A DNA stretch of 64,000 nt from Caprella mutica (GCA_947561585.1 CANNZV010002524.1:127140-191139), one strand, 5' to 3'; numbered from the stretch's first letter, positions 22,501-33,907 are shown. The notes: a model not told the origin generated them from the sequence alone. Program-made: numbers and translations.

Positions 22501-25105
22501 ACTTACCTAGTTACCTATTACGTAGTATTTATATATACCTACTTAGTTACCTACAACTCTTTGTCAATACCAACCTAGTTACCTACTGGTGTTTATCAAT
22601 GCCTACCTAGTTGCCTACAACTGCTTATCAATACCTAATTAGTTACCTTCTTGTGTTTACCAATGCCTACCTAGTTGTCTGCAACTGCTTATAAATACCA
22701 ATCTAAGTATTAGTTACCTAATAGTATTCATCAATACCTACCTAGTTACCTACTAGTGTTCATCAATATCTACCTAGTTACCTACTAGTGTCCATCAATA
22801 CCTACCTAGCTAGTTACCTACTATGTAGTGATCATAAATAATACCTAATTACCTACAACTGTTTGTTAATACCTACCTAGTTATCTACTAGTCTTCATCA
22901 ATTCCAACCTAGTTACCTACAACTGTTTGTCAATACCTACCAGTGTTTATCAATACCTACCTAGTTACCTACTAAATGTTGATCAATACCTACCTAGTTA
23001 CCTACAAGTGTTCATCAATACCTACCTAGTTATCTACTAGTGTTTATCAATGCTTACCTAGTTACCTATAACTGTTTGTCAATACCTACCTAGATACCTA
23101 CCAGTGTTTATAAATGCCTACCTAGATACCTACATCTGTTTTTCAACACCTACCTAGTTATATCTACTAGTGTTTATGAATACCTATCTAGTTATAATAC
23201 GTAAATAAAGCTTGAGAATGAACTTGCTGTAATATGTATCGATATTTTTACCATTAAGATTTGCACCACGACTCAATATATAACTTTTTCCCGCGTAAAA
23301 CAGACGAGGGACAGAGAGGGACATCCCGCGTGGGACAGACGTGGGACAGAGATGGATATTCCGTGTGGGACAGAGAGGGACATCCCACGATGGACAGACG
23401 TGGGACAGAGAGGGACATCCCGCGTGGGACAGAGAGAAAAATCCCGCGTGGGACAGACGTGGGACAGAGAGGGACATCCCGCCTACTTTTTCCCGCGTAA
23501 AACAGACGAGGGACAGAGAGCCTGAGAGAGGGACATCCCGCGTGGGACAGACGTGAGATATCCCACGTAGGACAGACGGGGGACATCCCACTTGGGACGG
23601 ACGTGAGACAGAGAGGGACATCCCGCGTGGGACAGAGAGGGACATCCAGCATGGGAAAGACGTGGGATGTGAGTGGGAGGATTTAAGACGTGTGACAGAC
23701 GAGGGACATCCTACGAGGGACATCCCGCGTAGGACAGACGTGGGATATCCCCCGTGGGACATCCCGCTTGTACAAGACGTGGAACGTGAGTTGGATTTCA
23801 GACGTTGGAAAGACGTGAGATTACAGTCTGGAGACGTCTGAAATCCCCCGTCCCTCGCTAGCGAGGGATGTCACCCTCTGTCCCACGCGGGACAGAGAGG
23901 ATATGGTTAGCTGGGTTAAATAGAATAAATTTATTTTTTGACACAGTTATTTTATAAAGTAAATCATAGTTCTAATATTACAGGTGCTCTTTGTCACATA
24001 GAGATTAATGTTACCAGTGGGCTCTTCCTTATAGACATGTTACCTTTCCACTGTATGTGAAGTTGCATTCATACAAAAAGTTTTCTCAAAAGTTTATGAA
24101 TGACATGAACTGAAATGTATCTCAATATTGGTAACAAATTCATATTTTGAAATATCTTATGATGATTAAAAAATTCATTTTGCTAATAGAATTCAATCTT
24201 ATTCTCATGATGATTGAAAGTCTAATTGTTTTATTATAAATTGAATATAGGGTACAGCTCGTACAATGCCCAGTACATGTACCAGGACGTCACCGTATAT
24301 ACATTGTACCTATACCTGAAAAGTGTCCTCTATGCCGATCAGCGTTCGTTGTAACGATACATTATTTAGTTTAGTTGGAGATTTAAACTTTTTAAGTTTT
24401 CTTCAACAGCATTTCAAAGAAACCTTAATGAAGGTACCAAATCTCAGATTATTATTCAAGAAAATTTTTAATGAAAATCTTATATGTATATAACTATTTA
24501 CTTATAGAAATGTACGAAATAATAAGGTAGGTATAGTATAACTGTCGCTACTATAAAATATGATAAAATAGAGTGCTATCTTTCAATTTCACATAATTCT
24601 TTTTTTTTTTGTTTGGTATGAATAAATGAAGTTTATATTAAAATAGGATGTAGAATACTCACACCTTTTTCAAATTTCTGTTGAAATTTTGTAATCAAAG
24701 AAAATGATACGGAAAAAGGTTAACAATATATTGAGTGTTGATTGTAAATTGTAACACCTTTGAATGTAATCAATTTTTGACTAGATACTTGGTAGACGAA
24801 TTAATCTTTGTTAAACCATATAATTTAAAGAGTTCGTTGTAGCGAGCTGCAGTTCGGTAGAGCGGACAATTTTGTCTTTTGTAGGGGGCTGTCCGTTCAA
24901 ATATCGTCTGCTGTAAGAGCTTTCTTTACCTGTATTATTCTAATTTTCCCCAGGCAATCCACTGGACTGTGGTTGTGACTTGGCCTGGATTATTCTAAAC
25001 CCTGAATATCTGGCAAAAGTGACAAGAAGTGGTACCCCTCCCATTTGCGCTGATGGAACATTGCTGACGGACTTGGATCCTTCCACATATGAACAGTTGT
25101 GTTGA
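19508..25105 (+). CDS. Secreted LRR protein, gene C (complete, four exons)
   Basis: Exons are 19508-20102, 20350-20520, 20683-20784 and 24954-25105, giving 339 codons plus TGA. The start at 19508 gives the signal peptide MNYFIIQLLVLSSIISFSAG, aligned residue by residue with gene B; longer in-frame extension upstream lacks support. The N-cap cysteines are C41, C50, C52 and C65 (CPNATDIAPCVC). Exon 4 supplies the C-cap NPLDCGCDLAWI and a terminal cysteine. Exon 3 is one codon shorter than in A and B, and its first ten codons differ strongly (VNVLISLEF in place of LNSLNIYIHD) while the rest is almost identical. Intron 3 is 4169 nt because of insertions at 21176-23915 and 24249-24935. The role is inferred as in gene B: a secreted binding or scaffold protein. 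Confidence 0.9.
21235..21765. repeat. Minisatellite, 35-bp unit
   Basis: The unit includes CAAGACGTGGGACAGAGTG followed by CGGATGTCCCCCTCTG. It is regular at 21590-21740 and mixed with a CTCGCTATAGAGGGATT variant at the left. Long open frames on both strands here are a by-product of the repeat. Confidence 0.85.
21861..21972. repeat. 18-bp tandem repeat
   Basis: About six copies of TTTATATATTGCATATAG. Confidence 0.85.
22012..22142 (-). mobile_element. tRNA-like SINE, copy 1
   Basis: On the minus strand the sequence starts CCAGGATGGCTCAATGGTAG, a good pol III A box (TGGCTCAATGG), and continues to GATCGATTCCC, a B-box-like motif, about 50 nt further on. It ends with a tail containing CTTCCCATTTAATTTGTATA. 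A second copy with the same tail is at 57861-57985. It is unlikely to be a working tRNA, because the anticodon region does not fold in an obvious way. Confidence 0.6.
22320..23200. repeat. 32-bp satellite
   Basis: About 27 diverged copies of a unit containing CCTACCTAGTTACCTACTAG followed by TGTTCATCAATA. It forms the core of the element at 21176-23915. Confidence 0.85.
23284..23800. repeat. Minisatellite with GGGACATCCCGCGTGGGACA phrase
   Basis: Alternating blocks of GACAGAGAGGGACATCCC and GCGTGGGACAGACGTG. It is related to the left minisatellite of the same element but in inverted arrangement. The open frames on both strands are repeat artefacts. Confidence 0.85.
24249..24935 (+). repeat. 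Dispersed repeat R, copy 2 (in intron 3 of gene C)
   Basis: Opposite orientation to 4260-4900. Alignment with gene B intron 3 shows that this interval is extra in C: the AT-rich sequence just before it and the polypyrimidine tract and acceptor just after it correspond to neighbouring sequence in B. Confidence 0.5.
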
Positions 25106-25690
25106 GCTAGGACTAACAGTAATTACTGATTTAGTATTAGTTGATAATTTTTGTTATGATAAAATGATAGTAAAACGTTCGACGGTCAATTTATATTTCA
25201 CACTTTTGTTCTTCACAGTTAAGCGTCATAGAATCAAATTTTTCTTAGAATTTAGATGCTATAGATTTTGAACCTATATGGCAAAGTGTGGATACAGTTG
25301 AACTTTTACAAATAATTTATTAATAATCATTTAAATATGCCAACAAATATTTCAACTACAGCTCATTAACAGATAATTGATGTAAACTACTTCATTGAGA
25401 TTACTATTTAAATATTGTTATTAGATTTCAGAAAGCTATTGTGTAATTATCTACATATTTATTTACTCTTCACTGTTGAAACTCTCCATTAAATTTCACA
25501 CATTTGTGATATTGAGCAAGCCATAACTTTTAATTTCTTTCAAACTTTCCTGAAGTAATATGTTGAAAAAGAAGTGTTCGCTTTAAATGTAGGCTATTTT
25601 TCCTCCTATAGAAGCAATAACCTCACTAGGTGACCGGCCCTTTCGCCGAAAACCCTTTCACCGAAAATTTAGAAAACACAATACGTTACA
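25106..25690. other. 3' flank of gene C
   Basis: The first about 180 nt match the 3' flank of gene B. At 25629-25676 there is a short phrase pair (CCCTTTCGCCGAAAA, CCCTTTCACCGAAAA) like one end of a terminal-array element. Otherwise nothing was recognised. Confidence 0.4.
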
Positions 25691-27798
25691 AATCACGGTC
25701 ATTTCGTCTACGGACAATTCGTCCTCGAATTGCTTCATTTTCTATTATATTTATCATGTGTATGTATTTTATATTATTTATATATATTCTGCAACATAGA
25801 AGTGGAAAACATCCTTTGTTGATGGTAATTAAAAATGTATGGTCTTTGCCTAAAATCCTATTGTAAATTTTTTATCCTGCTGGCCTGCATCAGTAAAATA
25901 ATGAAGCTGAATACATTTTTAATGATATACAGGCAAGCCCTGTTTTTATTACAGCCCCGTTTTATAAAATCTGTATTAATTTGTGAGGCATGTCTCGATG
26001 TTATTACAGTATATATATATATATATAGATAACGGGAAAACGGAGAAATTTTTAATGGTGTTTATTTCACGGTAACTACAGTAATCATCAAAAGTTGTAT
26101 TCAGATTATAGGTTATTAGAAGCAATACTGGTTCAGAAATCAGTTTTTTATAGCAGAATATTCTTTACACTGACTACATACATTACATACATAATAATAT
26201 GCATGTATATAATACACTAATAAACAAGTGATATAAAAGAGTTAACTGAATATTGGTACTTTTTAATGTTACGTTTAATTATTTAAATGTAAAAACGTAC
26301 GTGTTATTGGACTGTTTCATATTTTCAGACTTACAATAAAAGCATATATAATAATTATTATTGACCTCTATTGTAATTACTTTAATTCTTACGTATCCAC
26401 ACACATTTATTCTTATTGGTACCCTGTTATTGCAGTTTTAGAGACTCATAAGTCATAACTCATTAACACACGGTACGTACGTGGAGTGGCGGATCATTTT
26501 AACTCGCAAATTATTTTTGATTCTTTAACATATCTTAATTAGTGCACTAATATGTATGAAATTTACTGACTTTTCATGACTATTCGAGGTAATTATTCAA
26601 GAGAAATTAAAAATTTGTTCCTAAATTATTTAAAAAAAGTTATTTTAACATTTACCTCAAAAACTAAATAAAATTTTATTTTGAAGTAAGCTCGGGTGCT
26701 CCCAAATTGAGATAATGAATTGACAAGTCAAAATGGGGTCGTATAATACTTTTATGATAATAGTTGAGCACATGCACACTCATTTCAGTACTGTCTATAC
26801 AACCAAACCAGTTAACATGTTGCCAATAACGCTCACAAATGAAGAAAAATACATTTTTAAGGCAGAAGTTTTGTAACTATTGATGAGCATCTCTAACAAA
26901 TTAGAGATATCAGTTCACTCAATATAAGGCTGGTGAACCAGGTAATTCGGTAGCAATTTAGGTTACTTGTGATTACGACGTCTAAATATTTGGAACATGG
27001 ATTTCATCATTTGGAAGAGATAGTTATTGGCACAAACAGAAATCACTCATTCACATCAGTATGTCATGACTCATTTTTGAACTTATGGTCCTTTTTTCTG
27101 GTATAGGACCAAATGTTACTACAGGCTACTTTTCCCCAGTCTGTAAGACTAGCGGAGAATTTACTGAAGAAGATGACAGTCATCGGAACTATGAATAGAC
27201 CACCAAAGTGAAGTGATTTGGGTTCCTTCTTAGATTAACGGCGAAATATTCCTATGTCATTCGTACGACAGAAAAAGTAGGTGGTAAAACATCAATTACA
27301 GCTGACTTACGCTTGGAAAATTCTAATTTGATTTTTCGATACCTATTATCAAAACTCATTCATTGATAAAAAGTTCATTGAAATGTGTATTCAAATAAAA
27401 AAGTTACGAGCAATTTAATTAGAAATAACGTCAAATTAAGAGACAAATCCGTAAATTAGGTAACCTGTACGACATATTTTTACGCAAGAAATTTGAAAGA
27501 TTGGTTACCAAATAACGTAAAGTTCTCTCAGTTTTGGGAGTATATATTATTATTGAAGTAATTTTATTTATTTTATAACTTTTCTATCATAGAATAGGAT
27601 TCAGAAACCTAAGAATAAGAAGAATTGAAAACATATGACAAAGGACAATTACAATTAAAAATTCAATAAAAAAAACTTTCACATTTTCAAGCCTATAGGT
27701 AGCCATAGAGGATAATTAGGCAAAATACCCTACAATTGTAAGTTATGCTAGGGTTAGGTACTAACCTGTTCTGAAGCATAACATCAATTTGAAGACAC

Positions 27799-27928
27799 AG
27801 CGTAGCTGATGCAGCTAATGACCACTTCAGTGCAGTCAGATGGTCGTCGCCTATTACCTATAATAAAATAAAATATTATAGGAATGTATGGTTAGCAGAA
27901 TCTATGATACATTGTCAGTCTTATTTTT
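27799..27928. repeat. DIRS inverted terminal repeat, left
   Basis: 130 bp beginning AGCGTAGCTGATGCAGC and ending CAGTCTTATTTTT. Its reverse complement is 36766-36895. Confidence 0.9.
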
Positions 27929-27971
27929 CCCAAAAAGTTATTGATATTGGGAGGTGGGAGAGGAAGCATCT

Positions 27972-28004
27972 CATCAGCTACGCTGTGTCTTCAAATTGAT
28001 GTTA
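27972..28004. repeat. DIRS internal complementary region
   Basis: 33 nt exactly complementary to 27779-27811. It fuses the terminal repeat edge (CATCAGCTACGCT) to the complement of the left extension (GTGTCTTCAAATTGATGTTA). It lies just after the recombinase stop, as in DIRS1. Confidence 0.7.
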
Positions 28005-28146
28005 GGAATGAAAATATAAGATATAAAATTGAATCTTTATGATGAATTTTCATCCTTATTTAATATTTATATATACCTAACAAATATTATGTTCCGAACA
28101 CATAATTACCCAATGAAATTAAAGTGCAAAATAAAATAAACTCATA

Positions 28147-29235
28147 TTATTTATTGAAGTGATTCAGGATAATCTGACCAATGGGAGAAGTCTCGCATGG
28201 AGCTGAATAATGGGATTTGAAAGTAGACGCATCTTTCCAATCACCATGAGTCATAATTTTTTCAATAAGAACACCCTTAGTCTGAGCAGCAGAAAGACCA
28301 GCACCTCTATATGAGTGAGCGGAGAACTGTTCGGTATCAATACCAGCAAGGCCAAGAACAGATTTCAACCAGCGAGATAAGGTTTGCTTGGTGACGGGCT
28401 TCTCTGTTGCCCATGAGAGAAATAATTGAGTAGGTTTAGGATTTCCCTTATTTACCTCTTTTATTCTCAGTTTCAGGGTCTTAGTCATATAGGCAGTGAC
28501 ATAGTCAGCAACATTCAAGGAAGGGTCATCCGTATTGACACATTTAACCTCTTTGGGTTTGACCACCTTCCTTGAGTTTTTTAGTCTATCAAAAATAACA
28601 AATGTGATGCCATCGTCATTAATTAGCGCATTCTCAATATTCATGAGATGAAGAGTTTGGCCTCTATCAGATGATGAAAGGGCAATCAGAGCAAGAGTTT
28701 TTAAGGTTAATTGTTTAAGAGACAAATTATTTATAGGGTGCCACTTAGCAAGGAACATTAACAATTTTGAAACAGGCCAATAGGTAAAATACCTAGGACG
28801 AAGAGGTCTACTCTTATAAAAGAACTTAAACAAACGAGAAAAAATCAATTCTTCAGAGTTTAAAGAATTTAACGAAAAGAAATTTAAAGCACTCTTTGCT
28901 ATTACCAGTGAACTAGTACTAGTTCCAATATTAAATAATTTTAAAAGAAAATCACAAACTAAGGCAACAGAGAAATGATCTTGTGACCTCTCTGTTGCAA
29001 CAAATTTAAAAAACTTTGACCAGTATCTTCCATATGTTGCCAATGTTGATTTTTGGACACTGGAAGACATTGCTTTGTAAGTTGCTTCTGATAGGCCTCT
29101 ACCTTTAGAGCATTGGTGGAGATAGGCCAACCCATTAGATGAAATCTGTGGCGGGTTGGAGGTTGACCTACGAGGTAAGATGAATGAATGAAAATAGGAT
29201 TGGAAAACAGAGAAGAGAGAATAATAGGAAGACAT
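28147..29235 (-). CDS. Tyrosine recombinase of the DIRS-like element
   Basis: This enzyme integrates the circular cDNA by site-specific recombination instead of an integrase. The frame is intact over 362 codons from the ATG at 29235 (MSSYYSLFSVFQ); the true start is uncertain because the frame stays open upstream and overlaps the RT-RNase H frame by about 280 nt, a known DIRS trait. The catalytic set is visible: R191 (SSDRGQTL), H307-x-x-R310 (HSYRGAG), H330 in THGDW and the nucleophile Y343 (KSHYSAP). The N-terminal half holds the core-binding helices (KSTLATYGRYWSKF). Length is normal. It is the best-preserved gene of the element. Confidence 0.9.
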   Translation of the reverse strand: MSSYYSLFSVFQSYFHSFILPRRSTSNPPQISSNGLAYLHQCSKGRGLSEATYKAMSSSVQKSTLATYGRYWSKFFKFVATERSQDHFSVALVCDFLLKLFNIGTSTSSLVIAKSALNFFSLNSLNSEELIFSRLFKFFYKSRPLRPRYFTYWPVSKLLMFLAKWHPINNLSLKQLTLKTLALIALSSSDRGQTLHLMNIENALINDDGITFVIFDRLKNSRKVVKPKEVKCVNTDDPSLNVADYVTAYMTKTLKLRIKEVNKGNPKPTQLFLSWATEKPVTKQTLSRWLKSVLGLAGIDTEQFSAHSYRGAGLSAAQTKGVLIEKIMTHGDWKDASTFKSHYSAPCETSPIGQIILNHFNK

Positions 29236-30584
29236 AATAAGCCTGGCCAAGCTGGAGTTATCAGAATTGAATTGTCAAGTTTATCAGATTGGAATTTTTG
29301 AATGGTTCTAGAAATCAGAGGAATGGGGGGAAACATATAGTAACCATTTTCCCAAGAGAAGGAGAAAGCATCCACCTTGGAAGAGAATGGGTCCAAGAAT
29401 TTAGAAGCATAGTTAGGAAGTTTATGATTCAGTCTAGAAGCAAATAAATCAAAAATTGGTAAGAAAGGGATACTTTGGCAAATAAAGTTGAAGGCTTCAC
29501 TACTTATTCCATAATCATGTCTGTCTAGATCATTCCTAGAGTGAGCATCAGCAATGGTATTATTTTTACCAGGAATGTGAATGGCTATGCATCTAATATT
29601 GTGCTTCAATAAGAAATGCCATAAGTCTAATGCTAGGGAACAGAGTATTTTGGAATGAGTTCCTCCCATTTTATTGATATAGAAGACAGTAGTTGTATTA
29701 TCCGAGAATATTTTAACAGATGAACCTCTCAATTCAGAAATAAAGGATTGAATGCAAAGTAAAACAGCTTTTAATTCCAAAAAGTTGATATGCTGTGATG
29801 ATTCCTCATCAGACCAGGTGCCTGAGGTAGCTGAGCCAGAGCTAAGTTGTCCCCCCCCAGCCTGAATTAGAAGCATCAGTATGCAAAATAAAATCTTCTT
29901 TAAAGAGCTTAATAGAATAAGGAACTAAAGGAAATGAACAAGAGGTCCACCAGCTAACATCTTTAAATGAGTCCGAGTTCAGATTAATCTTACTATCCCA
30001 TTTAGTATCTGGTGTAATTGATTTAGAAAGTTGAAATTGAAGATTACGATAATACAAAGGGGCATAAGGAAAACCCGATTTCATGCTTACTAATCTCCCC
30101 AAAAAGGAAGAAACTTCTCTGATGGTAGGAGAGTCATTCAAAATATTCTGTGCTTGAAGTTTAACTTTTTCTAGTTTCTCAGAAGGGACTGAAACAGACA
30201 TGTCTATAGAATTCCAAGAGAAACCTAAGTGATCCATAATTCTAGAGGGACAAAGATTGGATTTCTGGAAATTTGGAGAAAAGCCAAGTGAAGATAACTG
30301 TTTAATAGTAAGGTTAATATCACTTTCTAAATTGGCAGATGATGAATTAGAAATGAAAATATCGTCCAAATAAAAAGAAATCTTCATACCTTGAGCTCTA
30401 AGAAATATGATCACTGGTTTTAGGACTTTTGAAAATATTCTAGGGGAGCTAGTGAGACTAAATGGTAAAACATTGAAATGATAGAAGTTACCTTCCCATT
30501 CGAAGGAAACGTACTTCCTATGGGAAGGGTGAAGAGAAACATGAAAGAATGCATCAGCCAAATCTATAGATGCCATGAAGTCAT
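28959..30584 (-). pseudogene. DIRS-like reverse transcriptase-RNase H, C-terminal part
   Basis: This continues the RT broken by the Copia insertion. RT motif A (ASIDLADAFFHV) and the catalytic YLDDIF box are present in 29842-30576. RNase H starts at HTDASNSGWGG and goes on with INFLELKAV, IFSDNTTTV and GKNNTIADAHSRN. A one-base frame change falls in a run of eight G (minus strand) near 29858, so the region reads as two frames; this may be real or a homopolymer error. After RNase H comes the linker block typical of YR retroelements (FDLFASRLNHKLPNY, DAFSFSWENGYYMFPPIPLI). It overlaps the recombinase frame. Confidence 0.85.
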
Positions 30585-30923
30585 TGTTAGAATTAGGTTA
30601 ATTTACAGTGGATTAACAACGTTAAGACATAGAGTTTATTTAAAGAGTTTATATGTTTATACAGAGAGAAGAATATTAGAGAGATGAGAGGATCACATCT
30701 CTCTCTGAGTAATGCACAAACAGACTGCCTTCAGAAACTACAAGCAGTGATATTTAACACTAGCCGGATATGTAATAGACTTTAGACCTTACGTCCGTTT
30801 CTCATAAAAGTAATACATGGTTATTTAAACAATAGGTAATTTAATATAGCTGAGCTAGTCTAACAGGAAGTTAACATTAAACATATATAAGAGTGTGTAA
30901 TACATTTAACTAAAATTTCAACA
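30585..30923 (-). repeat. Copia 3' LTR
   Basis: 339 bp with TG..CA ends. It matches 34221-34559 except T versus G in ATATAGC(T/G)GAGC. Confidence 0.95.
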
Positions 30924-30940
30924 CTCCTCCTCACACGACA

Positions 30941-32789
30941 TTATATATTTTTCATGCCTATTAATTCAACTAATTTGGTAAATCTATCAATAGGCAACGG
31001 TTTAGTGAATATGTCAGCAAGCATAGTTTCACTGGGGCAATAAACAAGTTCAATTGTGTTTGAAGCAACCAGATCTCTAATGTAATGAAATTTAATATCA
31101 ATGTGTTTCGATCTAGGATGATTTTTAGCATTTTTAGCAATACAAATAGCTGACTGATTATCCTCAAACAAAACTATAGGATTCTTATTTGGTACTTTAA
31201 GATCTAATAGTAATTTATTTAGAAATACAGCTTCTTGGGAGGCTCCAGAGAGGGAAACATATTCAGCTTCAGCTGTTGATAAAGCAACACATGACTGTTT
31301 CACAGAGCGCCAAGAAATAATGGAATTATTTAACATAAAGCATTGGCCAGAAGTACTTTTCCTATCAACTCTGTTTCCTGCCCAGTCGGCATCAGAATAA
31401 CCTATCAACTCAGAATCTTCATTACCATATGTAATGCCAAGATCAGGAGTGCCCTTTAGGTATCAAATATTCTCTTAATTGCAGACCAGTGCTTAGTGTT
31501 TGGATTGGAACAAAATTTAGAGACATTTCCAACTGCATAAGTTATGTCCGGTCTAGTTTTAGTAGATAGATACAGTAAGGCACCTACAGCTGACTGATAT
31601 TTAGTTTTGTCTACTAGTTCACAATCATCAGTAGTTGGTTCCAAATGGGAATTAACATCAGCAGGGGTTGAAACAGGTTTGCAATTTTTGAATTCAAATC
31701 TATCTAATAACTCGTTGACAAATGAAGATTGATTTAGGGCTATTTTATTTTCGTCTTGTACGACTTTTATGCCTAAGAAATAGGATAATTTTCCTAAGTC
31801 TTTCATCTCAAATTTAGCGCTTAAATCAGTCTTGATTTTAGTAAGGTCATCAAAGTTCTTACATGCTACAATAATATCGTCTACATACACAGAAATGAAG
31901 CATGCAGAGTTATTGATTACTTTAACATATATACATGAGTCACAAGAGGACTGAATAAATCCTAAGGATTTAAGATATGTATCCAAAGCATCATTCCAAC
32001 ATTTGGGTGATTGTTTTAACCCATACATAGATTTATTTAGTTTACATACTAAATCTTCTTTTCCTGGAATAGCATAGCCAGGAGGCTGTCTAATATAAAC
32101 ATTTTCTTTAAAAGATCCCCATTCAAAAAAGCAGAATTGACATCCAAGTGATGTACAAATAATTTTTGGTTAGCTGCTAAAGATAACATGGTTCGCACCG
32201 ATTCAAATCTCACTACAGGAGCAAAAATTTCATCATAGTCGATTCCAGGTCTCTGTAAAAAACCCTGAGCGACTAATCTAGCTTTATATGAAACCACTCT
32301 ACCATCAGATCCCTTTTTTCTTTTAAACACCCATTTAGATTTAATTATGTTTAAATCTGAGGTAGGTTTTACGAGTTCAAAAACTTTATGTTTCTCAAAA
32401 GCATTTAATTCCCTCTACATGGCATGTTTCCATTTAGAGGATTCAGAACCGCTATTAAGAGCCTCAGATACCGACCTAGGTTCGATATTGATATTCCCAT
32501 TGACTAATAAACCCTCCTCCTCCTCCTCAAACTGATCATACTCCCAACTACCATATCTAATAGGAGCTCTACGAATTCTAGACGATCGTCTAAGATCCTC
32601 ATTAGGACTGATAGCTGGTACAGGTTGCGCCTCAGGGAAGATTATTGGAGGATTATCGTCAGGGGTTTGATTCTCAGGTCCAGCAGGTTCTGAATCTTCT
32701 GAATGGAACACCAGTGGAGAGGTAGGAGTCTCACAAAGTTGAGGGCTCTCAATCTTAGATGAAATTGATTCATCAAAGGTTACATTCAT
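30941..32789 (-). pseudogene. Copia pol remnant: integrase tail, reverse transcriptase, RNase H
   Basis: The first piece (32415-32789) is the proline- and acid-rich segment after integrase with RRSSRIRRAP. It stops at an amber codon (32412-32414), and the same frame continues as RT from 32330 (KARLVAQGFLQRPGIDYDEIFAPV). A frame change at an A-rich run near 32107 leads to 31456-32028, with the catalytic YVDDI and SYFLGI motifs. A second frame change near 31455 leads to RNase H (30941-31408) with DADWAG, STAEAEY and EDNQSA carrying the acidic active-site residues, and KHIDIKFHYI. It is broken three times although the LTRs are nearly identical. Confidence 0.88.
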
Positions 32790-33534
32790 TTACAACATTT
32801 GGCTGGTTTTGAGTTCGGTTAGTTTGAGAAGACCGTTTAAATTTAAAGCAGTCTTTTTTCAGGTGTCCCATCTTTTTGCAGAAATGGCAAATGATGGACT
32901 GTTTATTTACTCCAGCATAATTCTGAGTATTGGATAATGCTAATGCATTATTGGATTTAATACTCAACTTTTCAGCTTCTCTCCGGAGTGTGTCAGCTAC
33001 GGTAATCCAGTTAGGGATGTCTGTCTGAGCTTCAAGTGCGGTGACAAGCACTTCAAACGGCCCTGGTAGTGATGACAGAAGACAAATAACTTTATCCTCT
33101 TCACTGATCACTTGATTTAACAAGGCAAGCTCTTGAAAAACTTCAGTTAGTTCTTTCACATGAGAGTCTAGTAGTTCGGGAGACTTCAATTTTAAATTGT
33201 AGAGCTTTTTCTTCAGACGAAATTTGTTAGCCCACGTGTTTTTCTGAAACGTTTCTTGAAGGGTGGTCCAGACAGCGTGTGGATCCGTCGGTTGTCCAAC
33301 TAAGTACAATTGATCCGGTGAAATAGATAGTACTATATCTGCCAGAGCCTTATTATAATTATTAGCATAGGCATTCTTCGCCTCAGTTGAAGCTGAATCA
33401 ATTGGAACTGGTTTAGATCCATCAGCAAAATCCATCAGTTTCTCTCGTAAGAGATACATCTTCATTTGTATCCTCCATGTAGGGTAATTATTTCCGTCTA
33501 GGGGAACAATCCCCTGTAACTTATTTGAAGACAT
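32773..33534 (-). CDS. Copia gag (nucleocapsid-type) protein
   Basis: Gag packages the element RNA into virus-like particles. The frame opens with ATG at 33534 (MSSNKLQGIVPLDGNNYPTW) and has 253 codons. The body has the usual Copia gag signature (W-x-I-Q-M-K-M-Y-L, and later AVWTTLQETF and LLSSLPGPFEVLV). A CCHC zinc knuckle, CHFCKKMGHLKKDC, lies close to the C terminus. Normally gag runs on into protease; here it stops soon after the knuckle (VVNECNL), next to the start of the post-integrase segment in another frame. This marks the deletion junction at about 32775-32810. Confidence 0.88.
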   Translation of the reverse strand: MSSNKLQGIVPLDGNNYPTWRIQMKMYLLREKLMDFADGSKPVPIDSASTEAKNAYANNYNKALADIVLSISPDQLYLVGQPTDPHAVWTTLQETFQKNTWANKFRLKKKLYNLKLKSPELLDSHVKELTEVFQELALLNQVISEEDKVICLLSSLPGPFEVLVTALEAQTDIPNWITVADTLRREAEKLSIKSNNALALSNTQNYAGVNKQSIICHFCKKMGHLKKDCFKFKRSSQTNRTQNQPNVVNECNL

Positions 33535-33540
33535 GTTTTC

Positions 33541-33907
33541 AAAGTATTTATTATCATTCAATACTTAACAAACATAAACAACCAAAGCAGTTAAATTGAT
33601 TTACTGTTTAACTGAATTGATGTTTTAACATTATTCTAATTCATAAGAATAACTGAATATAATTATTAATATTCAATTGGAACAGCAACACAAGTCTTAG
33701 TTCGCAAGACCTTTTGTTGAAAGTATTTATTATCATTCAATACTTAACAAACATAAACAAACAAAGCAGTTAAATTGATTTACTGTTTAACTGAATTTGA
33801 TGTTTTAAAATTATTCTAATTCATAAGAATAACTTCACTGAATATAATTATTAATATTTAATTGGAACAGCAACACAAGTCTTAGTTCGCAAGAACCTTT
33901 TGTTGAA
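33541..33907. repeat. Tandem duplication in the Copia leader
   Basis: A unit of about 183 bp is present twice, with small indels. Landmarks AAAGTATTTATTATCATTCA and AGCAACACAAGTCTTAGTTC appear in both units. It sits between the primer site and gag. Confidence 0.85.

Larger units (their letters stand above)
21176..23915. mobile_element. Terminal-minisatellite element in intron 3 of gene C
   Basis: The ends CCCAGCTAACCA and its inverse (GGTTAGCTGGG) bracket 2.7 kb. Inside both ends are GC-rich minisatellites built on GTGGGACA and GACGTGGGACAGA (21235-21765 and 23284-23800), in inverted relation. The core contains an 18-bp repeat, a tRNA-like SINE and a 32-bp satellite. Gene B intron 3 aligns directly across the site: sequence before 21176 and after 23915 corresponds to continuous sequence near 13900. 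That defines the insertion. No transposase gene was seen. Confidence 0.72.

Noticed and set aside
23184..23762. 192-codon minus-strand frame and shorter overlapping ones
   Set aside because: Minisatellite translation (repeated CPTRDVPLC-type peptide) with no other support.
30970..31167. Separate small gene within Copia RNase H
   Set aside because: It is another frame of the RNase H segment, whose own frame has the conserved DADWAG, AEAEY and EDNQSA motifs.
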